From Bradyrhizobium campsiandrae (lineage in GTDB: Bacteria > Pseudomonadota > Alphaproteobacteria > Rhizobiales > Xanthobacteraceae), in NCBI RefSeq assembly GCF_014529705.1, contig NZ_JAANIH010000045.1, positions 1 to 64,000 on the forward strand: a DNA stretch of 64,000 nt, written 5' to 3'. Positions 42,486 through 51,697 of this stretch are shown one piece after another (position 1 is the stretch's first letter; every line of letters begins with the position of its first letter). The notes beneath the pieces are model-generated. The model was given only the letters and a program-made list of their open reading frames with translations. It searched no databases and had not been told where the DNA came from. The translations under genes were made by a program, and so were the position numbers.

Positions 42486-45020
42486 TTAGAACGTCGTGCC
42501 GCCGCCGAACCGGAATTCCTGCGTACGGTCATACTTGCCCTTGGTGAGCGGCACCGCGTAGTCGAAGCGCAGCGGTCCGAACGGCGAGGCCCAGATCAGG
42601 CCGACACCGACCGACGACCGGATGACCTTGCTATCGTCGTAGATCAGGCCGGTACAGGTTCCAGCGCTGCTCGGGTTGACCGTCGACGGCGTACAGTTCG
42701 AGTTGGCCGGCGTGGTGGTTTCACCGGTCAGCGCCCACGTGGTCGGCCCCTTATAGTCATACAGGCCACCAGCGTCGGCATAGACCGCGCCCTTCAGGCC
42801 CACTTCCTTGGGCAGGAACCAGAACGGCATCTGCAATTCGAGCGAAGCGCCCCAATATTTGGTGCCACCAAGCGCGTCCTGCGTGTCGAAGGGGTTGATG
42901 TCGCGCGGGCCGATGCCGTTCGGCGCGAAGCCGCGGACGAGGTTCGGACCCATCTGGAAGTGATCCAGCATGCGCAGGTCGCTGTTGCCGACCTTGTTCA
43001 GGATACCGCCCTGGAGGTGGACGAGGCCGACGAGGTCGGACACCAGCGACTGGTAATACTTCGCGTCCGCGACGGTCTTCAGATAGGAGACGTCGCCACC
43101 GACGCCGGCGATGTCCTGCTTGAAGTCGATCAGCAGGCCGTCGGTCGGGTTCTTGTTGTTGTCCAGTGTGTTGTAGGTCAGCGAGTAGCCGAGCGCCGAG
43201 GTCAGCGTCTTGCCGCCCGCCAACTCCTTGCGGACCGGCAGCGAGGCTTCACCGTCGCTGTAGCAGCCGAGACCGGTGGTCGAGGGATCCAGCGTCACAC
43301 CACTGGCATTGGCGAAGGCCGGGCTCGGGTTGAAGCTTGGGCCAGCGATGTTGTTACAGTTCGCCAGATAGCTCGGCAGCGAGATTTCCTGCTGATAGAT
43401 CGAATAGCGCAGCTGCAGCGACAGATCTTCGCGCAAGGAGAAGCCGAGACGCGGCGAGAAGCCGAGCGTCTTGGTGCCGTAGGAGATGTAGCTGTTGGAC
43501 AGCTGCTGGCGCTGATAGAGGTCGAGGCCGAGCGCGACGCGGTAGTCGAGCAGATACGGCTCGACGAACGACAGCGAGTAGCCGCGGGCGTACTGACCGT
43601 AGGTCACCGACGCCTTGGCGAACAGGCCGCGGCCGAGCAGGTTGCGCTCGGAGACCGAGACTTCGGCCAGCGCACCGTCGGTGGTGGAGTAACCGCCCGA
43701 GATCGAGAAGTCGCCGGTCGACTTCTCCTCGAGATCGACGATCAGGACCACGCGGTCGCTGGAAGAGCCCGGCTCGGTCGTGATCTTCACGGTCTTGAAG
43801 TAGTCGAGGTTCTTCAGGCGCCGCTCGGCGCGGTCGACCAGCGCACGGTTGTAGGCATCGCCTTCCGAGATGTCGAACTCGCGGCGGATCACGTAGTCAC
43901 GCGTACGCGTGTTGCCGCGGATGTTGATGCGCTCGATATAGGTGCGCGGGCCTTCATCGATGTTGAAGACGACGGAGACGGTGTGGGCATCGAAATTGCG
44001 GTCGCCGCCCGGGCGCACCACCGCGAAGGCGTAGCCGCGGCGCGATGCCTCGATCTGCATGTCCTCGACCGACTTCTCGACCGATTCGACGTTGTAGAGC
44101 GAGCCGACATTGACGCGCGAGAAGCTGCGCAGCGAGCTCGCATCGAAGTTCGGGATGCTGGTGCGGAAATCGACGGTCCCGACGCGGTACTGCGAGCCTT
44201 CCTCGATTTTGAAGGTGACGTTGAAGCCCTTCTTCTCAGGATCGTATTCGGTGAGCGCGGCCACCACCTGAACGTCGGCAAAGCCGTTCTTCAGGTAGAA
44301 GCGGCGAATCAGGTCGCGGTCGGCCTCGACGCGATCCGGGTCGTAGATGTCGCCGCTCGAGAGGAAGCTCAGCAGGTTGGATTCGTGCGTCTTGATGACG
44401 TCCCGGAGACGATAGGACGAGAACGCGCTGTTGCCGATGAACTCGATCGACTTGACCGAGGTCTTGGCGCCTTCGTTGATCGTGAAGACGAGATCGACGC
44501 GGTTGTTCGGCTGCTCGATGATCTCGGGCGTCACGGTCACGTCATAGCGACCGGAGCGACGATAGATTTCGGCGATTCGCAGCGTGTCCGACTGCACCAT
44601 GGCGCGGGAAAACGTGCCGCGTGCCTTGGACTGGACTTCGGCGGTGAGCTGCTCGTCCTTGATCTTCTTGTTGCCCTCGAAGGCGATGCGACCGATCACC
44701 GGGTTTTCCACCACGGAGACGATGACCTGGCCGCCGGCGCCGCGGTTGATCTTCACATCCTGGAACAGGCCGGTCTCGATCAGCGCCTTGAGGCCGTCAT
44801 CGATGGCGCCCTGGTCGAGGCGACCACCGGGGCCGGGCTTGAAATAGGAACGGATCGTCTCCACCTCGACGCGGCGATTCCCTTCGACGGAAATCGACTG
44901 CACGGTCTGAGCGAGAGCAGACGAAGACACCAAAACAGCCCCAACCGGGGCAACCACCGGCGCGCCGAACATGATCAGGGTTGCGAGCAAGCCCCCCCGG
45001 AGTCGCAGTCCAAACTTCAT
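42486..45020 (-). CDS. bamA: Outer membrane protein assembly factor BamA
   Basis: 844 residues from the ATG at 45020, which follows AAGGGCG and begins a signal peptide (MKFGLRLRGG to SSALAQ); upstream ATGs add sequence unlike a signal. Five POTRA domains occupy about 35-430, starting with VQSISVEGNRRVEVETI. The 16-strand beta-barrel follows and ends in the C-terminal aromatic signature FRFGGGTTF. BamA inserts beta-barrel proteins into the outer membrane. The rseP-bamA-lpxD order is typical. Confidence 0.96.
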   Translation of the reverse strand: MKFGLRLRGGLLATLIMFGAPVVAPVGAVLVSSSALAQTVQSISVEGNRRVEVETIRSYFKPGPGGRLDQGAIDDGLKALIETGLFQDVKINRGAGGQVIVSVVENPVIGRIAFEGNKKIKDEQLTAEVQSKARGTFSRAMVQSDTLRIAEIYRRSGRYDVTVTPEIIEQPNNRVDLVFTINEGAKTSVKSIEFIGNSAFSSYRLRDVIKTHESNLLSFLSSGDIYDPDRVEADRDLIRRFYLKNGFADVQVVAALTEYDPEKKGFNVTFKIEEGSQYRVGTVDFRTSIPNFDASSLRSFSRVNVGSLYNVESVEKSVEDMQIEASRRGYAFAVVRPGGDRNFDAHTVSVVFNIDEGPRTYIERINIRGNTRTRDYVIRREFDISEGDAYNRALVDRAERRLKNLDYFKTVKITTEPGSSSDRVVLIVDLEEKSTGDFSISGGYSTTDGALAEVSVSERNLLGRGLFAKASVTYGQYARGYSLSFVEPYLLDYRVALGLDLYQRQQLSNSYISYGTKTLGFSPRLGFSLREDLSLQLRYSIYQQEISLPSYLANCNNIAGPSFNPSPAFANASGVTLDPSTTGLGCYSDGEASLPVRKELAGGKTLTSALGYSLTYNTLDNNKNPTDGLLIDFKQDIAGVGGDVSYLKTVADAKYYQSLVSDLVGLVHLQGGILNKVGNSDLRMLDHFQMGPNLVRGFAPNGIGPRDINPFDTQDALGGTKYWGASLELQMPFWFLPKEVGLKGAVYADAGGLYDYKGPTTWALTGETTTPANSNCTPSTVNPSSAGTCTGLIYDDSKVIRSSVGVGLIWASPFGPLRFDYAVPLTKGKYDRTQEFRFGGGTTF

Positions 45021-45194
45021 GCGCAACGCGCCCTTATCCACGTACCAGACCCAACCCCAAAGCCGGTCTGGGAGATTCCCCAAGTTCATGCCGCTTGTAG
45101 CCAATTTCCCCGACATCGCAAACGGCAGCTGACACGGTAATTTCAATTTCATTCCAAGACGTTGCTCAACAGCAACGCCACAAAAAAGCCCGGA

Positions 45195-46346
45195 TCAGGA
45201 CGCCGCCATTCGCAAGATGTCGTTGTAGGTCGCGAACACCATCAGCATCAGCACGAGGCCGAGCCCGATTCGGAATCCCATTTCCTGGGTCCGCTCGGAC
45301 AGCGGACGGCCACGGACCACTTCGGCCGAATAGAACAGAAGGTGACCGCCATCGAGCAGCGGGATCGGGAACAGGTTCAAGAGGCCGATCGACACCGACA
45401 GCACGGCACATAGATTGATCACGAACTGAAACCCGGCGCTGGCCGCCTGCCCCGACATCTTGGCAATGCCGAGGACGCCGCTGACCTCGTTCGGATTGCC
45501 CTGCCCGATGAACAGCGAGCCCAGGAACTTGAAGGTGCTGGTGATGATGAACCAGACCTGTTCGCCCCCAATCTTGAGCGCCTCACCAATCCCAACCGGC
45601 GTGGTCGAGGCCTCGCCGACCTGAGACTTGTGCTCGACGCCAAGCACGCCGACCTTGTGGCTGTTGCCGAACGGATCCTTGCGCTCGAGCAGCGCCGGCG
45701 TCGCCGTCAGCGACACCACGGCGCCATCGCGCTTCACCTGGAAAACCAGCGCGGAACCGGCGCTCGTCGCGACGATCCGCTGCATGTCGGCAAAGCTCTC
45801 GATCGGCTTGCCGTCGATCTCGACGACGACGTCGCCGATCTTGAAGCCCGCGGCGGCCGCGGCGCCATCGGCGACGACGCCGTCCACGCGCGCGATCGTG
45901 CTCGGCTTGCCGTAATACAAGGCCATGCCTGCGAAAATCAGCGCGCCAAGGATGAAATTGGCGATCGGACCGGCGGCGACGATGGCGGCGCGGGGGCCGA
46001 CCTTCTTGTGGTGGAAGCTGCCGGCGCGCTCCTCGGCCGTCATGGCTGCAAGCTTCTCGGCCGACGGGGTGGAGGCTTCGCTCTCGTCGCCGAAGAACTT
46101 GACGTAGCCGCCGAGCGGGATCGCCGAGATCTTCCAGCGGGTGCCGTGGCGGTCATTGAAACCGACCAGCTCGGGCCCGAAGCCGAGCGAGAAGGTTAAC
46201 ACCCGAACGCCGGCCCAGCGCGCGACCAGGAAGTGGCCGAGCTCGTGGAAGAACACGACGATGGTCAGGACAAACAGGAAGGGAACTGCGTAGCCGAGGA
46301 GCCCATGGCTCAACGTATTGAAACTATGGACGAAAAAGTCAGACAT
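45195..46346 (-). CDS. rseP: Site-2 intramembrane zinc metalloprotease
   Basis: 383 residues. The zinc motif HELGH lies in the first membrane helix (VVFFHELGHFLVARW), and the third ligand region NLFPIPLLDGGHL is near the C-terminus. One PDZ domain is clear (about 120-210, VVADGAAAAAGFKIGDVVVEIDGKPI). RseP/MmpA proteins cleave anti-sigma factors or clear signal peptides within the inner membrane. It is located between dxr and bamA. Confidence 0.95.
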   Translation of the reverse strand: MSDFFVHSFNTLSHGLLGYAVPFLFVLTIVVFFHELGHFLVARWAGVRVLTFSLGFGPELVGFNDRHGTRWKISAIPLGGYVKFFGDESEASTPSAEKLAAMTAEERAGSFHHKKVGPRAAIVAAGPIANFILGALIFAGMALYYGKPSTIARVDGVVADGAAAAAGFKIGDVVVEIDGKPIESFADMQRIVATSAGSALVFQVKRDGAVVSLTATPALLERKDPFGNSHKVGVLGVEHKSQVGEASTTPVGIGEALKIGGEQVWFIITSTFKFLGSLFIGQGNPNEVSGVLGIAKMSGQAASAGFQFVINLCAVLSVSIGLLNLFPIPLLDGGHLLFYSAEVVRGRPLSERTQEMGFRIGLGLVLMLMVFATYNDILRMAAS

Positions 46347-46390
46347 CGATTTCCCTCACCCAGCGCCGCTGGGCCCTGGCCCCGAATTAA

Positions 46391-47614
46391 CTAGGATGCC
46401 TTTAAGGCAATTTGAGGCAATAGGGCGGCAGCTTTATTTCGCGAAACATGGTCAACGTTTATTGCATCATCGGCTGATGTCATGGGGCCATGGTTCCCGC
46501 CCCGGACCCAATCCTCCAGCGTCGCCTCGACCAGCCGGGCAATCGCGCCGAACCGGATCTTGCCGGCGATGAAGGCCGCGACCGCGACCTCGTTGGCGGC
46601 ATTGTAGACGGTGGTCGCCCCCTTCCCGTGCCGGAGCGAATCGAAGGCCAGGCGAAGGCCAGGGAATCGCTCGAAGTCGGGCGCCTCGAAGGTCAGCTGG
46701 CCGATCTTGGCGAGATCGAGCTTGGCCGCCGGTCCCTTGATCCGGTCGGGCCAGCCCAGGCAATGGGCGATCGGCGTGCGCATGTCAGGCGAGCCGAGCT
46801 GGGCCACCACCGAGCGGTCGGAGAACTCCACCATGCCGTGGATGATCGATTGCGGATGCACCAGCACGTCGATCTCGTCGGGCGAAAGCGCGAACAGATA
46901 GGATGCCTCGATCACCTCGAGCCCCTTGTTCATCATCGACGCGGAATCGATCGTGATCTTCTGGCCCATGCTCCAGTTCGGATGCTTCAGGGCCTGCGCG
47001 AGGGTCGCCTGTTCGATGTCGGCGCTCTTCCAGGTCCGGAACGGACCGCCCGAGGCGGTGATGATGACGCGGACCAGCTCGTCGCGATTGCCCGAGGCCA
47101 GCGCCTGAAACAGCGCGTTGTGCTCGGAATCAGCCGGCAGAATGCAGGCGCCCGCCTTGGCCGCGCGCTGCATGAAGAAATCTCCGGCGCAAACCAGGCA
47201 TTCCTTGTTGGCGAGCGCGACATGCGCGCCGCGATCGACCGCGGCGAGAGCCGGCTTCAGCCCGGCTGCGCCGCTCACCGCCGCCATCACCCAATCGGCC
47301 GGACGCGCGCCCGCCTCGATCACAGCGCTTTCGCCGGCGCCGCATTCGGTGCTCGTGCCCGCAAGCGCGGCCTTGAGCTCGGCGAGCTTGGTGCTGTCTG
47401 CGATCGCGACGAAGCGCGCGGAGAATTCCTTCGCGAGCTTGGCCAGCGCCTCGACATTGCTGTTCGCCGTCAGGGCTTCGACGCGATAGCGGTCGGGCGA
47501 GGCGCGCAGCAGATCCATCGTGCTGTCGCCGATCGAGCCGGTGGCGCCGAGGACGGTGACGCTGCGAATGTCGGACGCAGCAGGCTTGTTGTTACGCAAA
47601 GGGACTGCGCTCAT
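46391..47614 (-). CDS. dxr: 1-deoxy-D-xylulose 5-phosphate reductoisomerase
   Basis: 407 residues from the ATG at 47614, which has GTGAGGAT just upstream and lies 4 bases after the cdsA stop; starts upstream run through cdsA. NADPH-binding motif VTVLGATGSIGDST, ANKECLVCAGDFF, the metal-binding and active-site segment ILPADSEHNALFQAL, ITASGGPFR and NWSMGQKITIDSASMMNKGLEVIEA. First committed enzyme of the MEP isoprenoid pathway, adjacent to uppS, which consumes isoprenoids. Confidence 0.96.
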   Translation of the reverse strand: MSAVPLRNNKPAASDIRSVTVLGATGSIGDSTMDLLRASPDRYRVEALTANSNVEALAKLAKEFSARFVAIADSTKLAELKAALAGTSTECGAGESAVIEAGARPADWVMAAVSGAAGLKPALAAVDRGAHVALANKECLVCAGDFFMQRAAKAGACILPADSEHNALFQALASGNRDELVRVIITASGGPFRTWKSADIEQATLAQALKHPNWSMGQKITIDSASMMNKGLEVIEASYLFALSPDEIDVLVHPQSIIHGMVEFSDRSVVAQLGSPDMRTPIAHCLGWPDRIKGPAAKLDLAKIGQLTFEAPDFERFPGLRLAFDSLRHGKGATTVYNAANEVAVAAFIAGKIRFGAIARLVEATLEDWVRGGNHGPMTSADDAINVDHVSRNKAAALLPQIALKAS

Positions 47615-47618
47615 ATCC

Positions 47619-48461
47619 TCACCAAACCATAAGACCGCTTCCGGCGCTATGCACACCATGGCGAAGGAAGCCGATAATCCATGCCGCCAGGATGGCGGCG
47701 ACAAAGCCGTCCAGGCGGTCCAAGAGCCCGCCATGGCCGGGTATTAAGTGACTGGAATCCTTGACGCCGAAGCGCCTCTTCACCGCGGATTCGAACAGAT
47801 CGCCACCTTGCGAGACCATCGACAGGATGGCGCTGACGGCAAGCAATGGAACCGCCTTTCCGATGCCGAATGCCGCAAATCCCGACGCGACCGCAAGGCT
47901 TGCTGCAAACCCGCCGAATGCGCCGGCCCAGGTCTTCTTGGGGCTGACGCGCGGCCACAGCTTCGGTCCGCCGATGCCGCGGCCGGCGAAATAACCGCCG
48001 ATGTCGGTCGCCCACACCACGAGCAGCACGAACATCAGCGCGGAAAAACCGTGCGCGAGATCCTTGCGTACCAGGATCGAGGCCAGCAGCGCCGCGGATG
48101 CATAGGCAAAACCGGTCGCAGCCCAGATGAACTTGCCGCCCGCGATCAGCGCCACGATCACCCCGCCGACACAGCCGACGACGATGGCAGTCTTGAGCGC
48201 GCCGGCGGCAACGCAAAGGCCCATCATGGCGATGACGACTGTCCCTGCTCCGGTCAGCGCGGTGGATCCCGCACCCACCACCATCAGCCATTCAGTGAAG
48301 AGACCGATCGACACCAGGGTGACGCAAAGCGCCCACAGCCAGCCGCCGGCATAGGCCAGCGCGATCGCAACCGGCGCAAGCACCAGCGCTGCGAGGACTC
48401 GCATCACGAGATTGCTTGGAGCGGGCGCAGAGCCCGCCGGTGCGGCGTCGGGTTCGCTCAC
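47619..48461 (-). CDS. cdsA: Phosphatidate cytidylyltransferase
   Basis: 280 residues with about eight membrane helices. The C-terminal CDS signature is present: KRRFGVKDSSHLIPGHGGLLDRLDGF. It makes CDP-diacylglycerol for phospholipid synthesis. The ATG overlaps the uppS stop by 4 nt. Confidence 0.95.
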   Translation of the reverse strand: MSEPDAAPAGSAPAPSNLVMRVLAALVLAPVAIALAYAGGWLWALCVTLVSIGLFTEWLMVVGAGSTALTGAGTVVIAMMGLCVAAGALKTAIVVGCVGGVIVALIAGGKFIWAATGFAYASAALLASILVRKDLAHGFSALMFVLLVVWATDIGGYFAGRGIGGPKLWPRVSPKKTWAGAFGGFAASLAVASGFAAFGIGKAVPLLAVSAILSMVSQGGDLFESAVKRRFGVKDSSHLIPGHGGLLDRLDGFVAAILAAWIIGFLRHGVHSAGSGLMVW

Positions 48462-49216
48462 GAGGCTGATTTCGCGACCAGGCCGCCGAAACGGCGCTCG
48501 CGCTTGGCGAATTCGGCGACCGCGCTTTCGAGCGCCGCCTTGTCGAAATCGGGCCAGTGCACCGGCACGAACACGAGCTCGCTATAGGCGGCCTGCCACA
48601 TCAGGAAGTTGGACAGGCGCTGCTCGCCGCTGGTGCGGATGATGAGATCGGGATCGGGAATGTCGGGCGCATCGAGATGGGCGCCGAGCGTATCGGCGTC
48701 GATCGTTTCAGGGGCGCGCTTGCCATCCGCGACTTCGCGCGCGAGCTTCTGTGCCGCTTTCGCAATCTCCTGCCGCGAGCCATAATTGAAGGCGACGACG
48801 AGCGTGAGGCGGGTGTTGTCGCGCGTCAACTCCTCGGCCTCGTTGAGCAGCGCGCAGATGTCGCCCTCGAGCCCTTCGCGCTCGCCGATGATGCGCACCT
48901 TGACGCCGTCGCGATGCAGGCTCGCGAGGTCGTTGCGGATGAAACGCCTGAGCAGGCCGAAGAGATCGCCGATCTCACTCGCCGGGCGCGACCAGTTCTC
49001 GGAACTGAACGAGAAGATGGTGAGATAGCGGATACCGAGCTCGTGCGAAGCGCGCACCACGCGGCGCAAGGCTTCCACGCCGCGGCGATGCCCCTCCGCG
49101 CGCGGCAATCCGCGCGCGGCCGCCCAGCGCCCATTGCCATCCATGATGATGGCGACGTGCGCAGGCGCGTCGGACCGGTCGGGTCCTTCCGTTGCAGGCG
49201 CGGCGGCGTTGGACAT
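48458..49216 (-). CDS. uppS: Undecaprenyl diphosphate synthase
   Basis: 252 residues. Cis-prenyltransferase signature at the N-terminus: HVAIIMDGNGRWAAARGLPRAEGHRRGVEALR, with the catalytic Asp in MDGNGRW. The other conserved blocks are YLTIFSFSSENWSRP, VVAFNYGSRQEI and PDLIIRTSGEQRLSNFLMWQAAYSE. It makes the C55 carrier lipid for peptidoglycan and O-antigen. Confidence 0.96.
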   Translation of the reverse strand: MSNAAAPATEGPDRSDAPAHVAIIMDGNGRWAAARGLPRAEGHRRGVEALRRVVRASHELGIRYLTIFSFSSENWSRPASEIGDLFGLLRRFIRNDLASLHRDGVKVRIIGEREGLEGDICALLNEAEELTRDNTRLTLVVAFNYGSRQEIAKAAQKLAREVADGKRAPETIDADTLGAHLDAPDIPDPDLIIRTSGEQRLSNFLMWQAAYSELVFVPVHWPDFDKAALESAVAEFAKRERRFGGLVAKSAS

Positions 49217-49228
49217 GGAAAAGAAGCC

Positions 49229-49792
49229 TTAAACGGTGAGGATTTCTTTTTCCTTGGCGGCCAGCAGCTGGTCGATCTCGGTGATGGTGCCGTCGGTCGC
49301 CTTCTGCACCTCGTCGGCGTGACGCTTCTGATCGTCTTCCGACATTTCGTGATTCTTCTCGAGCTTCTTCAGGACGTCGAGACCGTCGCGGCGGACGTGA
49401 CGCGCGGCGACCTTGGCGGCTTCGGCATATTTGTGCGCGACCTTGACCAGCTCCTTGCGGCGCTCCTCGTTGAGCTCGGGGATGCGCAGGCGCAGCACCT
49501 GACCTTCGGTCGCCGGCGACAGGCCGAGATTGGAATCGACGATCGCCTTCTCCACCGCCTTGACCATCGACTTGTCCCAGACCTGCACGGAGATCAGGCG
49601 CGGCTCGGGCACGCTGACGGTGGCGAGCTGATTGAGCGGCATGTGGCTGCCATAAGCATCGACCTGCACCGGATCGAGCATCGAGGCCGATGCGCGGCCC
49701 GTGCGCAGGCCGCCCAGCTCGTGCTTGAGCGAGGCGACCGCGCCCTGCATGCGGCGCTTCACTTCGTTGAGGTCGAAATTACCCGTGGCCAT
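49229..49792 (-). CDS. frr: Ribosome recycling factor
   Basis: 187 residues from the ATG at 49792, with GAAGGAGAA upstream; a GTG one codon earlier is possible. The full three-helix-bundle protein is present, including LRTGRASASMLDPVQVDAYG and LRIPELNEERRKELVKVAHKYAE. It splits post-termination ribosomes together with EF-G. It is located between pyrH and uppS. Confidence 0.96.
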   Translation of the reverse strand: MATGNFDLNEVKRRMQGAVASLKHELGGLRTGRASASMLDPVQVDAYGSHMPLNQLATVSVPEPRLISVQVWDKSMVKAVEKAIVDSNLGLSPATEGQVLRLRIPELNEERRKELVKVAHKYAEAAKVAARHVRRDGLDVLKKLEKNHEMSEDDQKRHADEVQKATDGTITEIDQLLAAKEKEILTV

Positions 49793-49860
49793 CACGTTTC
49801 TCCTTCAATATCCCGGCGACCTCACCCAAGCCCCTGCTGCGGGGCGCACCAGATGAGCCG

Positions 49861-50577
49861 TCAGCCGGCGACAACAGTCCCGTGGCCGGCGCCGCGTAGA
49901 ATCGCGCCGATCGACCCCGGCTCCGCGATCGAAAATACGATGATAGGCAGCGACGTCTCGCGGGCAAGTGCGAAGGCGGTCGCATCCATCACCTTGTAGC
50001 CGCCCGCGATCGCCTGCGAATGGGTCAGCCGGTCGAACCGTGTGGCGGACGGATCCTTCTTCGGATCGGCCGAGTAGACGCCGTCGACATTGGTCGCCTT
50101 GAGCACCGCCTCGGCGCCGATCTCGGCGGCGCGCAGCACCGCCGTCGTATCCGTGGTGAAGAACGGATTGCCGGTTCCACCGCCGAGCAGCAGGATCCGG
50201 CCTTCGGCGAGGTATTTGTGCGCCGCGGTGCGGGTGAACAGCTCGGAGACCTCGGGCATGACGAAAGCCGAGAGCGCCCTCGCCGGCGCACCTTTGCGCT
50301 CGATCGTGGCTTCGAGCGCGAGGCAGTTCATCATGGTGGCAAGCATACCCATGGTGTCGCCGGTCGGACGCGACACCCCGCGCGAGGACACCTCGACGCC
50401 GCGGAAGATGTTGCCGCCGCCGATCACGACCGCCACCTCGCATCCGAGCTGGCGGGCCGCGATCAGATCGTCCGCAACCCGGTCCATGGTCGGCTGATCG
50501 ATGCCGAAACCCTGCTGTCCCGCGAGGAATTCGCCGGACAGCTTGATCACGACGCGACGATAGACAGGATCAGTCAT
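49861..50577 (-). CDS. pyrH: Uridylate kinase
   Basis: 238 residues from the ATG at 50577 (GGACAAGGAAAG upstream). Amino-acid-kinase fold: YRRVVIKLSGEFLAG, VVIGGGNIFRG, GDTMGMLATMMNCLAL and GGGTGNPFFTTDT. It phosphorylates UMP to UDP. It follows tsf by 61 bases. Confidence 0.96.
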   Translation of the reverse strand: MTDPVYRRVVIKLSGEFLAGQQGFGIDQPTMDRVADDLIAARQLGCEVAVVIGGGNIFRGVEVSSRGVSRPTGDTMGMLATMMNCLALEATIERKGAPARALSAFVMPEVSELFTRTAAHKYLAEGRILLLGGGTGNPFFTTDTTAVLRAAEIGAEAVLKATNVDGVYSADPKKDPSATRFDRLTHSQAIAGGYKVMDATAFALARETSLPIIVFSIAEPGSIGAILRGAGHGTVVAG

Positions 50578-50638
50578 GAGCACTTTCCTTGTCCGGGCGT
50601 CGCTTCCGGCGGCACGCCGGAAGGAGGTGTTCCGGCGC

Positions 50639-51562
50639 TTACTTCTTGCCGCTGGCCGCCGCGACCTCGGCTGCGAAGTCGGATTCCTGCTTCTCGATGC
50701 CCTCGCCGAGCGCATAGCGGACGAAGCCCGAGATCTTCACGGGACCGCCGACCTTGCCTTCGGCCTCCTTCACCGCCTGCGCCACCGACTTGCCGGTGTC
50801 GTGGATGAAGGCCTGCTCGAGCAGGCAGACTTCCTTGTAGTAGGTCTTCAGCCCGGACTCGACGATCTTCTCGATCACGTTCTCCGGCTTGCCCTGCTGG
50901 CGATATTTGTCGGCGAGCACGTCCTTCTCACGCTTCACGACGGCCGGATCGAGGCCGGTCGGATCGAGCGCAAGCGGGTTGGCGGCCGCGACATGCATCG
51001 CAAGCTGGCGGCCGAGGCTTGCAAGCTCGTCGGCCTTGCCGGACGATTCCAGCGCCACGAGCACGCCCATCTTGCCGGCGCCCTCGACGACCGCACCGTG
51101 GACATAGCTCGACACCACGCCCTGGCTCACTTCCAGGGACGCTGCGCGGCGCAGCGTCATGTTCTCGCCGATGGTGGCGATCGCATCGTTGATAGCGGCT
51201 TCCACCGTGACGTCGCCGACCTTGGCGGCCTTGATCTTCTCGACATCGGCGCCGGCGTCGAAAGCGACCTGGGCCACCATCTTGACCAGCCCCTGGAACT
51301 GGCCGTTGCGCGCGACGAAGTCGGTCTCGGAGTTGACCTCGACCACCACGCCCTTGCCACCCTTGGTGAGCGCGCCGATCAGGCCCTCGGCCGCGACGCG
51401 GCCCGACTTCTTGGCGGCCTTCGACAGGCCCTTCTTGCGCAGCCAGTCCTGCGCCGCTTCCATGTTGCCGTCGTTTTCGGTCAGCGCGGCCTTGCAGTCC
51501 ATCATGCCTGCGCCGGTGGATTCGCGCAGATCCTTGACCATCGCAGCTGTGATCGTTGCCAT
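50639..51562 (-). CDS. tsf: Elongation factor Ts
   Basis: 307 residues. The N-terminal UBA-like module MVKDLRESTGAGMMDCKAALTENDGNMEAAQDWLR and the core TDFVARN signature are present. It is the nucleotide exchange factor for EF-Tu. It is cotranscribed with rpsB, with a gap of about 135 bases. Confidence 0.97.
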   Translation of the reverse strand: MATITAAMVKDLRESTGAGMMDCKAALTENDGNMEAAQDWLRKKGLSKAAKKSGRVAAEGLIGALTKGGKGVVVEVNSETDFVARNGQFQGLVKMVAQVAFDAGADVEKIKAAKVGDVTVEAAINDAIATIGENMTLRRAASLEVSQGVVSSYVHGAVVEGAGKMGVLVALESSGKADELASLGRQLAMHVAAANPLALDPTGLDPAVVKREKDVLADKYRQQGKPENVIEKIVESGLKTYYKEVCLLEQAFIHDTGKSVAQAVKEAEGKVGGPVKISGFVRYALGEGIEKQESDFAAEVAAASGKK

Positions 51563-51697
51563 TTGAAAATCCTTCTTGCCTGCCGGTTTGCCGCGGCGCG
51601 GCTTCCGATCGCCCCGCCGCGGTCCATCTCAGGAATTCGCGTCAACTGAATGAAATGGTGGCCGGATCCTATCCGGCCAACGCATCGCTCGCTTTGA

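Noticed and set aside
42402..45140. A 912-codon open frame on the + strand
   Set aside because: It lies opposite bamA, which has complete POTRA and barrel motifs. Its composition is that of GC-rich antisense sequence, with no domain.
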